Made by a program: the position numbers and the translations under genes. This document shows positions 8,649-17,425 of a stretch of DNA of 64,000 nucleotides, in pieces. Numbering within the stretch: the stretch's first letter is position 1; each line of letters opens with the position of its first letter. Origin of the DNA: JAFDZV01 sp964455525 (GTDB lineage: Bacteria; Bacteroidota; Ignavibacteria; OLB7); contig CAYVWR010000001.1 of the NCBI GenBank assembly GCA_964455525.1, forward strand, positions 682,001 through 746,000, read 5' to 3'. The notes under the pieces were generated by a model. The model saw only the letters and a program-made list of their open reading frames with translations, was not told where the DNA came from and made no database searches.

Positions 8649-9512
8649 TTACAACTGCACGCGCTCGGCGATCTCGAACCCTCGCTTGCCAGCGCCGATA
8701 CGCACAGCATCGGTAAACGCATCGTGCTCGAAACAGAGGAGCCACCCACGCTCGTAGGCTTCCGGCAGGAACTTCTTCTTCTCATCCAGCGTGGTAAGGG
8801 GGAAGTTATCATACCCCATGATGTAGGGGAAGGGAATATGGGCGCTGGTTGGGATAAGATCGGCACAGTAGACGAGTCCGGCCGGAGATTCATGCTCCCG
8901 GCTTCCGTGCACTACCACCAACTGCATGGCCGAGGTATGCCCATAAACGACCCGGACATCGATACCCGGGAAGAGTTCGCCATCCCCCTCCACCATCTCC
9001 AGCAGGCCTCGCTCGGCGACCGGCTCCCAGTTCTCCGGCATAAAGCTGGCGCGGTCCTTGTCGGTTGGATTGCGTGCCCACAAGAGCTGCTCCTGCTGCA
9101 CATAATGGCGTGCAGCGGAAAACGTGGGAACGGGGGTTCCAAGCTCATCAAAACGAGTCGAGCCTCCGGCATGATCGAAATGAAGGTGGGTATAGACAAA
9201 GTCGGTTACGTCCTCCGGGCGCACGCCATGGGCTGCCAGCCCCGTATCGAGACTATAGCGGCTGAAATCCAGACCATAGATCGACTCCAGCTTCTCCCCC
9301 ATCTTATCGCCGCACCCTGCATCGACGACGATCGTTCTTCCCTCTCCCTGTATAAGCAGAGCCCGTGCCGACATCGCGATACGGTTCTGTTCATCCACAT
9401 GCGGATAGGCCTTGGCCCAGAGATTTTTTGGTACTACACCGAACATCGCTCCTCCATCCAGAGCAAAGCGACAGGTTTCGATGATGCTGACGTCGTACTG
9501 GCCGATCTTCAT
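8649..9512 (-). CDS. MBL-fold metallo-hydrolase
   Basis: A 287-residue metallo-beta-lactamase-fold hydrolase. The zinc site is HLHFDHAGG, with further metal ligands expected at YGHTSAMQ, YCADLIPTSAH and a C-terminal CFEHD. The N-terminus resembles the lactonase/quorum-quenching and alkyl-hydrolase branch, but substrate cannot be told from sequence. The open frame extends upstream to 9959 without family similarity; I start at MKIGQYDVS (9512). It lies 78 bases upstream of the Rieske gene on the same strand and may form an operon with it and queG. Confidence 0.88.
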   Translation of the reverse strand: MKIGQYDVSIIETCRFALDGGAMFGVVPKNLWAKAYPHVDEQNRIAMSARALLIQGEGRTIVVDAGCGDKMGEKLESIYGLDFSRYSLDTGLAAHGVRPEDVTDFVYTHLHFDHAGGSTRFDELGTPVPTFSAARHYVQQEQLLWARNPTDKDRASFMPENWEPVAERGLLEMVEGDGELFPGIDVRVVYGHTSAMQLVVVHGSREHESPAGLVYCADLIPTSAHIPFPYIMGYDNFPLTTLDEKKKFLPEAYERGWLLCFEHDAFTDAVRIGAGKRGFEIAERVQL

Positions 9513-9974
9513 AAGCGTTGTTGAAAACAAGAGTTGATACAGAAACCGAATGTGCCATCGCGCCGCAGAGCGCAGGAGCATGGCAATGTCTCGTTTCTCC
9601 TGCATTTGTCCAACTGTGTGCCCGGCGATAGCGATGATTACTCCGTTGCGGACACTCTCCGCAAAGCACCGAAGGGATCGCCCGTGGTCCCCTGGGCAGC
9701 TTTCCCTTCCCCGTTTTTCGCCGGAATTCCGGTTACTTCTGTGCCCATCAACAGTTGCGCCTCTCCTCCCAATTGCCGAAGTTGTAGATCTTTCGTCCGC
9801 AGCAATTGCCGGCCTCCTCAGGAGAACGCGAACCCGCCGGGGGTTGTTGTTAAAGAGGTTATCGAGCGAAACCGCTCGATAACCCTCGCGTATCCCCTTA
9901 TTCCGGCAGTGGGCGCCTTTATCGACGCTCGTCTTCAGCAAGCGTACAAACACATTCATACAAGGGATAGAGAA
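9513..9974. other. Divergent intergenic region upstream of aconitase
   Basis: About 460 bases between the divergent MBL hydrolase and aconitase genes. It must contain both promoters. I see no gene; the notable element is the perfect hairpin at 9857-9884. Confidence 0.5.
9857..9884 (+). promoter_or_regulatory. Stem-loop in the aconitase leader
   Basis: Perfect 12-bp stem (9857-9868 with 9873-9884) closing a 4-nt loop AAAC, about 90 bases upstream of the aconitase start codon. No T tract follows, so it does not look like a terminator of the usual kind. It could be an operator for a dimeric protein or an RNA control element. Confidence 0.45.
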
Positions 9975-12839
9975 ATGCTTAACAGTTTCAGCGCCCGCTC
10001 CACGTTACAAGTGGGGAATCGTGACTATACCATCTATCGCCTGGATGCTCTGGCCAGTGAGGGAGTTGATCTCAATCGCCTTCCCTACTCGCTCCGCATC
10101 CTTCTGGAGAACCTGCTCCGCACTGAAGACAATCTCTCGGTAAGCGCCGATGACATCCGTGCGCTCGTCAACTGGAATCCGGCGGCAATGCCTCATCAGG
10201 AGATCGCATTCACCCCGGCACGCGTGCTACTCCAGGATTTCACCGGGGTTCCGGCCGTGGTGGATCTGGCGGCCATGCGCGATGCAATGGCGGCGATGGG
10301 AGGCGAGGCATCTCGCATCAACCCGTTGCAGCCTGCTGAACTGGTGATCGACCACTCGGTACAGGTGGATTCCTTCGGCACCGACGTAGCCTTCGAGATC
10401 AATACAAAGCTGGAGTACGAGCGGAACCAGGAGCGCTATCAGTTCCTACGCTGGGGACAGACGGCATTCGAGAACTTCAAGGTTGTTCCGCCGGAGACCG
10501 GCATCGTTCACCAGGTGAACCTGGAATATCTCGCCCGTGTGGTGTTTGCCACCGATGTGAAGGACGACAGCAGCGGCGAGCTTCCGGTTGCCTATCCCGA
10601 CACGCTGGTCGGCACCGATTCGCATACCACCATGGTCAACGGCCTGGGCGTGCTCGGCTGGGGTGTTGGCGGCATCGAGGCAGAGGCGGCCATGCTCGGC
10701 CAGCCGGTATCCATGCTGATCCCACAGGTGGTGGGCTTCAAGCTCACCGGCAGCCTTACCGAAGGCGCAACCGCAACCGACCTGGTGCTGGTGGTGACCC
10801 AGATGCTCCGTAACCATGGCGTGGTAGGAAAATTTGTGGAGTTCTATGGTGCCGGACTCGCCGGGCTTCCGCTTGCCGACCGTGCGACAATCGCCAATAT
10901 GGCACCGGAATACGGCGCAACCTGTGGCATCTTCCCGGTCGATGAGGAAACCCTCCACTATCTCCGGTTTACCGGCCGTAGCGAGGAGCAGGTTGCCCTG
11001 GTGGAAGCCTATACAAAGGCCCAGGGACTCTTCCATACAGTGGAAACACCGGAGGCGCAGTACACGGAACGCCTGGAGCTGGATCTTGGGACGGTGCTGC
11101 CAAGCATCGCCGGACCGAAACGTCCGCAGGATCGCATCCTTCTGACCGATGCCAAAGGCGCATTCCACGAAACGATGCGGCTGATCTCCGGCCCGGCTCC
11201 CGGAACCCCGGAAAAGGTCGTGGGCCGCTGGGAGGGCGAAGGCGGGCAGATCGAGGATGGTTTACGCCTGGAAGACTTCTCGAAGGCTCCCTCTGCGATA
11301 CGATTCACGATGAAGAGCGCCGAGCATGTGCTGCATCACGGATCGGTGGTGATCGCGGCTATCACAAGCTGCACCAACACCTCCAATCCATCGGTGATGA
11401 TGGCCGCCGGCCTGCTTGCCAAGAAGGCTGCAATGCGTGGACTCCGCGCAAAGCCGTGGGTAAAGACCTCGCTGGCCCCAGGCTCCAAGGTGGTCACCGA
11501 ATACTTCAACAAGGCCGGTCTCTCCCCATATCTCGACCAGCTTGGATTCCAGACAGTGGGCTATGGCTGCACCACCTGTATCGGCAACTCCGGCCCGCTG
11601 CCAACCGAGATCTCGAACGCCGTGGCACAGGGAAATCTGGTGGTCTGCTCGGTTCTTTCCGGCAACCGGAACTTCGAGGGACGCATCAACCCGGATATCA
11701 AGGCGAACTACCTGATGTCGCCGCCGCTGGTGGTGGCCTATGCAATCGCCGGCAGAATGGATATCGACATGTACAACGACCCGCTCGGCGTTGATGCCGA
11801 GGGGAACCATGTCTACCTGCGCGATATCTGGCCAACCCAGCAGGAAGTGGAGCAGACCATTCAGGAGTCGATGCAATCGGACATGTATCGCACTTCCTAC
11901 AGCGAGGTGTTTACGGGGGATGAACACTGGAGAGCGCTCGATGCGCCGGAAGGGCAGATCTTTGCATGGGACGACAACTCGACCTATATCAAGAACCCTC
12001 CCTATTTCTCCAATATGTCGCGCGAGGCGGCAGAGAATCTGGAGGATATCACCAACGCACGGGTGATGGCGATGCTCGGGCATTCCGTCACAACCGATCA
12101 TATCTCCCCGGCCGGCAGCATCAAGATCGACTCCCCGGCGGGACGCTATCTGATCGAGCATGGTGTGGAGCCGAAGGACTTCAACTCCTACGGATCGCGT
12201 CGCGGGAACCACGAGGTGATGATGCGCGGCACATTCGCCAACATCCGCCTGCGCAACCGTCTGGCACCGGGAGTCGAAGGTGGATATACCACCTATCTGC
12301 CAACCGGCGAAGTAACCTCGATCTATGATGCTGCGATGCGGTATCAGGAAGCTGGCACACCGCTGATCGTGCTGGCCGGCAAGGAATATGGCTCCGGCTC
12401 CAGCCGCGACTGGGCGGCCAAGGGAACCCTGCTGTTGGGCGTCAAGGCGGTGATCGCCGAAAGCTACGAGCGTATCCATCGTTCCAATCTCGTCGGCATG
12501 GGAGTTCTTCCGCTGGAGTTCATGCGCGAGGAAGATCCCGACACGCTTGGGCTTACCGGCAAGGAGACCTTCACGATCTCCGGCCTGAACGATCTCTTCG
12601 CAGACGGTTTCCCCGATGAGCGCACGATCCGTGTGCAGACCCAGCGTGAAGATGGGGCGGCAATCGAGTTCTCGGCTCGTGTCCGCATCGACACGCCACA
12701 GGAACTGCTATACTACCGTCACGGCGGCATCCTCCAGTATGTTCTTCGCCAGCTTCTCTCCGACAAGAGCGAGGCAACGGCCGTCTCCGGCGGCATGGCG
12801 ACCATAAGCGAGCCTGCATCCGGCAGCGTCCCGACGTAG
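9975..12839 (+). CDS. acnA: Aconitate hydratase A
   Basis: TCA-cycle enzyme interconverting citrate and isocitrate through a [4Fe-4S] cluster. The three cluster cysteines are C466 (SCTNTSNPSVMM), C532 and C535 (GYGCTTCIGNSG), with the same 66- and 3-residue spacing as in IRP1/AcnA proteins. The substrate and swivel-domain segments GTDSHTTMVNGLGVLGWGVGG and GKEYGSGSSRDWAAKG are intact. At 954 residues it is somewhat longer than most AcnA, with an extra poorly conserved C-terminal tail after YVLRQLL. The ATG at 9975 gives the typical N-terminus MLNSFSARSTL; the frame is open 147 codons further upstream without similarity. Confidence 0.97.
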   Translation: MLNSFSARSTLQVGNRDYTIYRLDALASEGVDLNRLPYSLRILLENLLRTEDNLSVSADDIRALVNWNPAAMPHQEIAFTPARVLLQDFTGVPAVVDLAAMRDAMAAMGGEASRINPLQPAELVIDHSVQVDSFGTDVAFEINTKLEYERNQERYQFLRWGQTAFENFKVVPPETGIVHQVNLEYLARVVFATDVKDDSSGELPVAYPDTLVGTDSHTTMVNGLGVLGWGVGGIEAEAAMLGQPVSMLIPQVVGFKLTGSLTEGATATDLVLVVTQMLRNHGVVGKFVEFYGAGLAGLPLADRATIANMAPEYGATCGIFPVDEETLHYLRFTGRSEEQVALVEAYTKAQGLFHTVETPEAQYTERLELDLGTVLPSIAGPKRPQDRILLTDAKGAFHETMRLISGPAPGTPEKVVGRWEGEGGQIEDGLRLEDFSKAPSAIRFTMKSAEHVLHHGSVVIAAITSCTNTSNPSVMMAAGLLAKKAAMRGLRAKPWVKTSLAPGSKVVTEYFNKAGLSPYLDQLGFQTVGYGCTTCIGNSGPLPTEISNAVAQGNLVVCSVLSGNRNFEGRINPDIKANYLMSPPLVVAYAIAGRMDIDMYNDPLGVDAEGNHVYLRDIWPTQQEVEQTIQESMQSDMYRTSYSEVFTGDEHWRALDAPEGQIFAWDDNSTYIKNPPYFSNMSREAAENLEDITNARVMAMLGHSVTTDHISPAGSIKIDSPAGRYLIEHGVEPKDFNSYGSRRGNHEVMMRGTFANIRLRNRLAPGVEGGYTTYLPTGEVTSIYDAAMRYQEAGTPLIVLAGKEYGSGSSRDWAAKGTLLLGVKAVIAESYERIHRSNLVGMGVLPLEFMREEDPDTLGLTGKETFTISGLNDLFADGFPDERTIRVQTQREDGAAIEFSARVRIDTPQELLYYRHGGILQYVLRQLLSDKSEATAVSGGMATISEPASGSVPT

Positions 12840-12867
12840 GCGGTTGCAGCGCATAGGGATGGAATGC

Positions 12868-12902
12868 AAAGGGCCGGTAGTTACAGACACTACCGGCCCT
12901 TT
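12868..12902. terminator. Bidirectional hairpin terminator between acnA and rhomboid gene
   Basis: Perfect 14-bp stem (12868-12881 with 12889-12902) with a 7-nt loop. The arms start with AAA and end with TTT, so it reads as a terminator from both sides, which suits the convergent genes flanking it. Confidence 0.85.
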
Positions 12903-12910
12903 CTCTTGGT

Positions 12911-13621
12911 TCACCTGTCGGCTCGCCGCCTGCCTGGCTGGCCGTAGCCATCCCACCGCGACTGCACATGCCCTCCACGGTTCTTCATCCCGCCGAACAC
13001 AAAAGCCAGGACCACCCCGGCAACAAAACCTCCGGCATGAGCAGCATAGGCAACCCCGCCACCATCGGTCTGCTCGGTATAGGCTATAGAGGCATACGTT
13101 GCCAGAAACTGCTGTGCCGCCCAGAAGCCGATCATCATCCAGGCAGGAACATGGAACAGACCGAAGCCGAAAAAGACGCTCACCCTGTTGGAACGGAACA
13201 TCACGATATACGCGCCAAGCACCCCTGAAATCGCCCCTGAAGCCCCAACGCTTGGGATGCCCGAATCCGAGTTCAGAAATGCATAGATAAGGCTGGCGAT
13301 CAATCCGGTGATGAGATAGAACAACAGGAAACGCAGATGCCCCAGGCGATCCTCAACATTGTCGCCGAACACCTTCAGAAAAAGCATGTTGCCGAAGATA
13401 TGGGCAAAACCTCCATGCAGGAACATGGAGCTGAAGAGCGTGTACAGATCCTCGCCTCTGGTTATCTCCCGTGGAATTGTTCCCCATATCCGTATAAAGT
13501 GGTCCAGATCCGGCCCAAGCATCAATTCGTAGACAAATACCAGCACGTTGATACCGATCAGCACCCAGGTCACGATCTCGAACCGGGTGATCTCGCTGTT
13601 ATCATCGCCGACGGGAAACAT
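12911..13621 (-). CDS. Rhomboid-family intramembrane serine protease
   Basis: Polytopic membrane protease of 236 residues with about six membrane segments. The catalytic serine is in VGASGAISGVLGAY, the catalytic histidine in YAAHAGGFVAG, and the L1-loop HGGFAHIFGNMLFLKVFGDNVED region is conserved. I start at MFPVGDDNS because GGAG lies 7 bases upstream, and this is the usual rhomboid N-terminus; a start 30 bases earlier is possible. The C-terminus is a short Arg/Gly-rich cytoplasmic tail. It is convergent with acnA. Confidence 0.93.
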   Translation of the reverse strand: MFPVGDDNSEITRFEIVTWVLIGINVLVFVYELMLGPDLDHFIRIWGTIPREITRGEDLYTLFSSMFLHGGFAHIFGNMLFLKVFGDNVEDRLGHLRFLLFYLITGLIASLIYAFLNSDSGIPSVGASGAISGVLGAYIVMFRSNRVSVFFGFGLFHVPAWMMIGFWAAQQFLATYASIAYTEQTDGGGVAYAAHAGGFVAGVVLAFVFGGMKNRGGHVQSRWDGYGQPGRRRADR

Positions 13622-13753
13622 AGGATATCTCCGGATATGAACGATCCGCACACGCCCCCATGCAGGGCCTTACAAAGCTACAAGCCCATTATCCGGTGAA
13701 CAACTGTGCCAGCCTCTCCCTGCGAAGCGACGCTCCCGGACGATCTATTCCGA

Positions 13754-14140
13754 TCACTCCGGTTGAAGTATCTCGTGCACGTTGCCAAATGGATCTCTGA
13801 ACGCAATAAATCGTCCGAACGGCGATCTGGCGATGCCGCTCTCCTCGTCGGAGAATGAAATCGGAAGAAACTCCACCCCCTTTTCCTTCCACTCCTTCAG
13901 CGTCCTATCGATATCTTCGACGTAAAAGACCAGCAACGGCCCGGTCTGTCTGGGATAATCGACCCTCACGGCCCGCTCCACCGGATATAGAAGCAGCGGC
14001 GCCCCGTTCCCATTCTCCAGCACCACAACGCCCCGCAGTTCGCTCCCGACAGCGGTAAAGCCAAGCGTATCAACGTAGAATTCCCGTGCCTTCGCAACAT
14101 CGGTAACATTGATCTGAATTAGACCGACGGAATATCTCAT
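13754..14140 (-). CDS. VOC-superfamily (glyoxalase/bleomycin-resistance-like) protein
   Basis: Single VOC domain of 128 residues: YSVGLIQINVTDVAKAREFY at the N-terminus, LLVFYVEDIDRTLKEWKEKGVEF in the second half, and a terminal FRDPFGNVHEILQPE carrying the usual Glu metal ligand. It could be a dioxygenase-, lyase- or binding-type VOC protein; the sequence does not decide. The ATG at 14140 has AGGAG 8 bases upstream, which fixes the start. Confidence 0.87.
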   Translation of the reverse strand: MRYSVGLIQINVTDVAKAREFYVDTLGFTAVGSELRGVVVLENGNGAPLLLYPVERAVRVDYPRQTGPLLVFYVEDIDRTLKEWKEKGVEFLPISFSDEESGIARSPFGRFIAFRDPFGNVHEILQPE

Positions 14141-14283
14141 GCTGGTTGCTCCTGTATGTATCATCTGTGGATTGTCATCGCCGGAGTTCTGCCGAATGCC
14201 GGAAGATGACAGGGAGAAATATACTTCCATAGATGATACGGAGGTAGCGATGCAGGGGAACGCATCGCCACCCACCATACAAC

Positions 14284-14318
14284 AACGCCAGCCAATCATT
14301 GCTCGATTGGCTGGCGTT
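14284..14318 (-). terminator. Hairpin downstream of the helicase gene
   Basis: Perfect 14-bp stem (14284-14297 with 14305-14318) and a 7-nt loop, 34 bases beyond the helicase stop. It is followed on the minus strand by a T/G-rich stretch rather than a clean T run. Probably the helicase terminator. Confidence 0.6.
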
Positions 14319-14351
14319 CATCATCAGGACCATCGGATATCCAGTATCCGC

Positions 14352-17228
14352 TTATTTCGTCTTTTTCCGCCCGGAAGCAGATGATGCTCCTTCGGAGGGA
14401 GCCTTTCCACCGGAGCGCCCCTTCTTCTCGGCAGCCGGAGATTCCGGCTTCGCAAGAGCATTCTTCTTTGGTGAACGTCCACTCTTGGCAGCGACCGGAG
14501 CAGGCTCAGCAGGCTCCTCCACAGCAGTTTTTTTGGTAGCACGCCCCTTCTTCTCGGCGGGTGCCGACGGCACCTCTGCCGCCTTTGTGCGGGAGCTCCC
14601 CGTTGCAGCCTTGGCTGCTTTCGGTGGCTGTGGAGCTTCCGTCGCAGCCGGCTCGGTGACCGCCGGTGCCTTGGCCTTGCGCGCTCCCTTGCCCGGTGAG
14701 GCTGCCGATGGCTCGGTGGCCGCCGCAGCTACCGGCTTGGATGCAGGTTTGGCAGCCTTTGCCGCACCCCGCTTCTCACCAGCAACCGGCTCATCAGCCG
14801 CCGGTATAGGCTCCTTTGGGGAAGATTTTTTTGCAGAAGATGCCTTTGCAGGAGACTTCTTGGCAGCGGCTTCCTTTGCAGGAGACTTCTTCACAGGAGC
14901 TTCCTTCACAGGAACTTCCTTCACAGGAACTTCCTTTACAGAAGGCTCTTTGACCGGCACTGTGGTTGAAGGTTCACCTTTTGGCACATCGCTCTTCGGT
15001 GCCGATTGGCTCTTTGGTGTAGGCGCAGGTTCGGGACGGGCGATCGCGCGTTTTTCCGACGCAGGCTGCTCCTTACGGATGTCCGCACCTCGCCCGGCAT
15101 CGCCGCGACGCTCATCGCCCTTGCGCCGATCCTTTTTCCCACGAGACTCTTCATCCCTAGAAGCTCGCTGCGGCTCTACCCAGTTCTCCGGCTCGATCAC
15201 TTCGATGCTCTCCAGCCACTGCTCATCATCGGGATTCAATGGCACTACCCTTGTCGAGCCTTTGCGTGCTTCGGTCTTTCTCTCGGATGGACGTTCCTTT
15301 ACTGGACGACTCTCCTTCACTGAGCGGCTCTCCTGCACCGGGCTGCTCTCCGCCGCTGCTGGACGGCTCTCCGCCGATACCGGGCGGCTCTCCTGCACCG
15401 GACGACTCTCTGCCAGTGCTGGGCGGCTCTCCTGCGCCGGACGACTCTCTGCCGGTGCTGGGCGGCTCTCCTGCGCCGAACGGCTCTCCACCGGTGCCGG
15501 GCGACTCTCCTGCACGGGACGACTCTCTGCCGGTGCTGGACGGCTCTCCTGCACCGGACCGCCCTCGCGGGCAGCAGGCTGTGGCGTCTGGGATGGCGCT
15601 ACATTCTCTCCTGCTCCCTGGCCATCCCGTGTCTCGCCTTCGGCTCCCCTGCGATTACGATTGCGTTTGCGCTTCCGTTTCTTCTTCCGTCCTCCCTCTC
15701 CCTGCGACTGTTCACCCTCGGGATGCGCAGCGGGCGGCGATGGCTCCTGCCGTGATGGCGCGGCCTGCTCCCGACGTGCCGGGGCCGGCTGTTCCCGTCG
15801 GACCTGTACCGGCACAGGTGCAAGCACCTCTTCAGTATCAGGCGAAGGAACAGGTGCGCTGTGGAAGGTCTCCTGATAGATGTTATCGAGAAGCATTGCC
15901 AGAAGCATCGACTCGTCATCACCCCCGGCGAGGCTTTTGGCAAGGCCGAGAAATCGCTTCATCCGTTCCCGTTGCAAACGGGTCATGCTGCTACGGAAAC
16001 GGTCCTCCAGCACCACGGTCACCCGCTCCGCCATCCTCTGTTCCACCTCTTCGGCAGTCGGGGACGGCATTTCCACAAACTCGATATTATAGCGCCGGGC
16101 GATCTTCTTCAGATCGGACTTCTCCGACATATTGGAGATAAAAGTGATCACCACCCCGGTATTGCCGGCACGCGCGGTACGCCCGGCCCGATGCACATAA
16201 CTATCGGGGTCCTTCGGCACATCATACTGGATGACATGGGAGAGATCGCTGATATCAATGCCACGTGCGGCCACATCGGTCGCTACCAGGAATCGGGTCT
16301 CGCCGCGCCTGATGCGCCCCATTGCCCGTTCGCGCGACTTCTGGTCGAGATCGCCCGAGAGCTGATCGGCATTATAGCCATAGTTACGCAGCACGGTAGC
16401 AACGTACTCCACCTCCACCTTCGTATTGCAGAAGATTATCACCGAGTCCGGGTTCTCCAGCTCGATGATGCGCATCAGCATCAGATCTTTTTCGAGTGGC
16501 GGCGCATCATAGAAGCGATGTTCCATCGTGCTGACGGTAACATCGCCGGAGCTAAGGGAAAGGAATTCGGGTTCGCGCAGGAACTCGCGCGCGAGCAACT
16601 GCACCTTATACGGCATGGTGGCCGAGAACATCCATGACGAGCGATCGCGCGGAAGATATCGCCGCAGCTCCCGCATATCTGGATAAAAGCCCATCGAGAG
16701 CATCTCGTCGGCCTCATCGAAGACGATGATATTCAGACGGTCCAGGTTAAGCGCACGGCGGCCGATATGATCGAGCACACGCCCCGGCGTGCCGATGATC
16801 ACCTGTGCACCGGCACGAAGCGACTGAAGCTGCGCATTATAGCCGACGCCGCCATACAGCAACGCGCCTTCCAGATTCATTCCCTGTGCAAGCGTCTCAA
16901 ATTCCTTATAAACCTGCCCGGCCAGTTCACGGGTCGGCACAAGCACCAAGGCCTGGGGATGTCGGCGCGATGGGTCGATCCGCATCAACAGAGGCATCAT
17001 AAATGCCCCGGTCTTTCCGGAACCGGTGCGTGACTGCACGATCATATCACGCTTATCGAGAAGATAGGGGACGGCTTTGGCCTGCACCGGCATCGGAGCG
17101 GGCCATCCCATCCGCTCAACCGATTCGCGCATGGCCGGGGGTAGCTGATCGAATGAGAAGTCAGGAAGCTTGTTCTCCGGCTCCGTCAGGATCTGCTGCT
17201 GCTGTGGTTTATCAGACATTTGCTCCAT
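14352..17228 (-). CDS. DEAD-box ATP-dependent RNA helicase with long basic C-terminal tail
   Basis: A 958-residue protein. Residues 1 to about 400 are a standard DEAD-box core: Q-motif region FSFDQLPPAMRESVERMGW, motif I SRTGSGKTGA, PTRELA, motif II VFDEADEM, motif III MFSATM, and motif VI YVHRAGRTARAG. Then comes a 400-460 helical region resembling CshA/DeaD-type linkers. From about residue 480 to the end the chain is predicted disordered: a Lys/Arg patch (GGRKKKRKRKRNRNRRG), a 13-residue repeat block rich in ESRPAPAESRPVQ, then VKEVPVKE/KKSPAK-type lysine-rich repeats like those of histone H1, and a Lys/Ala-rich end. Such tails bind RNA. Likely role is ribosome assembly or RNA turnover. Confidence 0.93.
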   Translation of the reverse strand: MEQMSDKPQQQQILTEPENKLPDFSFDQLPPAMRESVERMGWPAPMPVQAKAVPYLLDKRDMIVQSRTGSGKTGAFMMPLLMRIDPSRRHPQALVLVPTRELAGQVYKEFETLAQGMNLEGALLYGGVGYNAQLQSLRAGAQVIIGTPGRVLDHIGRRALNLDRLNIIVFDEADEMLSMGFYPDMRELRRYLPRDRSSWMFSATMPYKVQLLAREFLREPEFLSLSSGDVTVSTMEHRFYDAPPLEKDLMLMRIIELENPDSVIIFCNTKVEVEYVATVLRNYGYNADQLSGDLDQKSRERAMGRIRRGETRFLVATDVAARGIDISDLSHVIQYDVPKDPDSYVHRAGRTARAGNTGVVITFISNMSEKSDLKKIARRYNIEFVEMPSPTAEEVEQRMAERVTVVLEDRFRSSMTRLQRERMKRFLGLAKSLAGGDDESMLLAMLLDNIYQETFHSAPVPSPDTEEVLAPVPVQVRREQPAPARREQAAPSRQEPSPPAAHPEGEQSQGEGGRKKKRKRKRNRNRRGAEGETRDGQGAGENVAPSQTPQPAAREGGPVQESRPAPAESRPVQESRPAPVESRSAQESRPAPAESRPAQESRPALAESRPVQESRPVSAESRPAAAESSPVQESRSVKESRPVKERPSERKTEARKGSTRVVPLNPDDEQWLESIEVIEPENWVEPQRASRDEESRGKKDRRKGDERRGDAGRGADIRKEQPASEKRAIARPEPAPTPKSQSAPKSDVPKGEPSTTVPVKEPSVKEVPVKEVPVKEAPVKKSPAKEAAAKKSPAKASSAKKSSPKEPIPAADEPVAGEKRGAAKAAKPASKPVAAAATEPSAASPGKGARKAKAPAVTEPAATEAPQPPKAAKAATGSSRTKAAEVPSAPAEKKGRATKKTAVEEPAEPAPVAAKSGRSPKKNALAKPESPAAEKKGRSGGKAPSEGASSASGRKKTK
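14820..14950 (-). repeat. Lysine-rich degenerate coding repeats in helicase tail
   Basis: Degenerate 15-18-base units encode successive VKEVPVKE, VKKSPAKE and KKSPAKAS motifs near the helicase C-terminus. They keep the reading frame open and resemble H1-type SPxK repeats. Confidence 0.65.
15300..15565 (-). repeat. 39-bp coding tandem repeats in helicase tail
   Basis: Imperfect tandem copies of a unit of about 39 bases encoding 13 residues (QESRPAPAESRPV). Being a multiple of three, copy-number change would keep the frame and vary tail length between strains. Confidence 0.75.
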
Positions 17229-17375
17229 AAGCCTGAAATATAAGCTGCCAGTGATGATTCAGAGCAATAAATCGCAAAGAGGGGAGTTGTCGGCCTACTC
17301 TCCTCCTTCCGGCAGTTCCTCCTGACTCACCTGCCGGAACGGCTCCGAGGCTGTACAAACAACAACCCGGCATGC

Positions 17376-17407
17376 ATGGCAGGGGACCTCTGAAGTCCCC
17401 TTGCCAT
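17376..17407 (-). terminator. Hairpin downstream of lipoyl synthase gene
   Basis: Twelve-base-pair stem with a single bulged T (17376-17387 with 17395-17407), 19 bases past the lipA stop. A T/G-rich stretch follows on the minus strand; a run of five T also follows on the plus strand at 17411-17415. Confidence 0.55.
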
Positions 17408-17425
17408 CCATTTTTCCCCTAGATC

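Noticed and set aside
11262..12479. 405-codon minus-strand open frame inside aconitase
   Set aside because: Fully contained in acnA, whose cluster cysteines and swivel domain lie on the opposite strand.
14299..15876. 525-codon plus-strand open frame opposite the helicase tail
   Set aside because: It is the antisense of the repeat-rich helicase tail and translates to low-complexity Gly/Ser/Arg sequence; the helicase frame has clear domains.
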